Shown: positions 37,691 through 38,204 of the stretch, one piece after another
Layout: every line of letters starts with the position of its first letter
Numbering within the stretch: position 1 is the first letter of the stretch
From: Bacteroidales bacterium
GTDB lineage: Bacteria > Bacteroidota > Bacteroidia > Bacteroidales > Paludibacteraceae
Assembly (NCBI GenBank): GCA_022784645.1
Contig: JALFZG010000039.1
Coordinates: forward strand, 1-38,204
Length of the DNA: 38,204 nt
Direction of reading: 5' to 3'
Translations under genes and position numbers: made by a program
The notes under the pieces: generated by a model
The model's input: the letters and a program-made list of their open reading frames with translations, nothing else
Databases searched by the model: none
Told to the model about the DNA's origin: nothing

Positions 37691-37824
37691 TCTTTTCCGC
37701 AAAAGTAGACACCCTTACTCTAAAATGTGTAACGCATCGCTTTGCTCGCTGTTTGTAACGCTCACTCCGCTCACTGTGTCTTTTCCTGAAAAAAGTAGAC
37801 ACCCTTACTCTAAAATGTGTAACG
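37691..37824 (+). repeat. Direct repeat, period 90 bp, of the dispersed motif
   Basis: The 34-bp stretch 37701-37734 recurs exactly at 37791-37824, each after TCTTTTCC. Part of it (ACCCTTACTCTAAAATGTGT) also occurs, inverted, at 3899-3924. Confidence 0.92.
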
Positions 37825-37972
37825 TTTGTAACGTTTGTAACGCTTTGACAAATAAATCAAAGCGTTACTGCACTGTTTGTAACGCTCGTTACACTCACTG
37901 CTCGCTCCGCTCACTGCTTCGTCGCTGCGCGCCTCGCTGTTTTGACAAATAAATCAAAGCGTTACTGCACTG
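37821..37972 (+). repeat. GTTTGTAAC tandem and 32-bp direct repeat with hairpin
   Basis: AACGTTTGT occurs twice in tandem, then AACGCTTTGA (37839-37848) pairs perfectly with TCAAAGCGTT (37857-37866). The 32-bp stretch 37844-37875 recurs exactly at 37941-37972. Confidence 0.9.
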
Positions 37973-37984
37973 CTTTTTGTGATA

Positions 37985-38094
37985 TCGCAGCAGTTTGCTG
38001 CGATTCTCGTATTGTTCGTTGGCAGGAGATATTATCTCCGTCCTGTATCCGCTGCTTAAAAAGCTGAGTGCGCTATCCTCACGGACTGCGCACT
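37985..38094. repeat. Composite intergenic repeat, copy 3
   Basis: TCGCAGCAG - TTT - GCTGCGA hairpin, then the 38-bp core (38007-38044), then AGTGCGC (38067-38073) pairing with GCGCACT (38088-38094). The GGAAC word of copies 1 and 2 is absent. Confidence 0.75.
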
Positions 38095-38148
38095 CTTGAC
38101 GTTATGACCAATACAAATCAAAAATCCCAGTATGATAGTTAAGGATAG

Positions 38149-38204
38149 TTAGTTCTTTTTCAATTGCCGATATTTGGCAAGGCCTTCCACTTGCTCAATC
38201 TTCC
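38149..38204 (-). CDS. Last codons of a minus-strand gene cut by the window end
   Basis: The minus strand reads KIEQVEGLAKYRQLKKN and stops at 38149-38151. Only 17 residues are visible, so no family can be given. The sequence looks like an ordinary charged helical protein end, and repeat DNA begins right after it. Confidence 0.45.
   Translation of the reverse strand, partial: KIEQVEGLAKYRQLKKN

Larger units (their letters stand above)
37405..38148. other. Repeat-dense intergenic region
   Basis: No gene is supported. It holds the leader and promoter of the AraC paralogue (to 37624), then nested direct repeats and hairpins (37691-37972), then the third composite repeat (37985-38094). Short frames over the repeats on the plus strand are built from repeat words and are not coding. 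Confidence 0.65.

Noticed and set aside
37659..37952. 97-residue frame with repeated Cys-Asn peptide
   Set aside because: The peptide repeats only because the DNA repeats; there is no start context.
37701..37972. Possible CRISPR array from direct repeats
   Set aside because: The repeats have different lengths and only two copies each, spacers are unequal, and no cas gene is present.

Overview
The window looks like a chromosome segment of a Bacteroidales bacterium (Bacteroidota). The support is direct: promoters fit the Bacteroidota pattern (TTTG, about 20 bp, then TAnnTTTG). There is a SusC/SusD polysaccharide utilisation locus with a SusR-like regulator, and there are DUF5686 and DUF3987 family proteins. 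Two secreted proteins end in tails like type IX secretion (T9SS) sorting signals. I found no rRNA, tRNA, CRISPR array or intact insertion sequence. The genus cannot be fixed from the sequence.

Layout. (1) 1-4200 is an accessory zone: the 3' part of a DUF3987 P-loop gene, a CACTTTCACA microsatellite, then an AT-rich two-gene cassette of an EcoRI-family adenine methyltransferase and a DUF262-HNH nuclease-like protein. (2) 4244-17695 is an alpha-glucan locus, most likely for dextran. On the minus strand, in transcription order, it has a SusF-like non-lipoprotein, SusC, SusD, a SusE-like lipoprotein, a GH66 endodextranase and a GH97 glucosidase. A SusR-like membrane regulator diverges on the plus strand. 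(3) 17700-20110 is gene-poor: one hypothetical gene, intergenic repeats, two ~90-bp long hairpins made of 9-bp repeats, and a perfect 42-bp AT palindrome between them. (4) 20113-22547 has a low-complexity surface protein with a C-terminal membrane anchor, then nadB. (5) 22671-27845 is a tight plus-strand run: PBP4-type carboxypeptidase, biotin ligase, dTDP-glucose dehydratase, PL1-like lyase. (6) 27987-33669 has rpmH, rbfA, a LolE-like permease, a lipoprotein, xerD and a DUF5686 outer-membrane protein. (7) 33851-37404 has three AraC-type regulators, two of them tandem membrane-anchored paralogues. (8) 37405-38148 is a repeat-dense intergenic region, followed by the last codons of a minus-strand gene.

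How it works together. In the glucan locus, GH66 on the cell surface would cut alpha-1,6-glucan, SusD/SusE-type proteins would bind the products, SusC would import them, and periplasmic GH97 would release glucose. The regulator would sense oligosaccharide in the periplasm and act on the promoter at 15778-15809. An inverted repeat at 15814-15840 is the best operator candidate. The odd point is that the first gene encodes a SusE/F-like binding protein with no lipobox and a T9SS-like tail.

The least explained material is non-coding. A 38-bp repeat containing a palindrome occurs three times, each time between hairpins. A second motif occurs near 3.9, 19.9, 37.7 and 37.8 kb. The hairpin/palindrome cluster lies at 18965-19384. 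The nuclease-methylase pair is the best candidate for a defence system.
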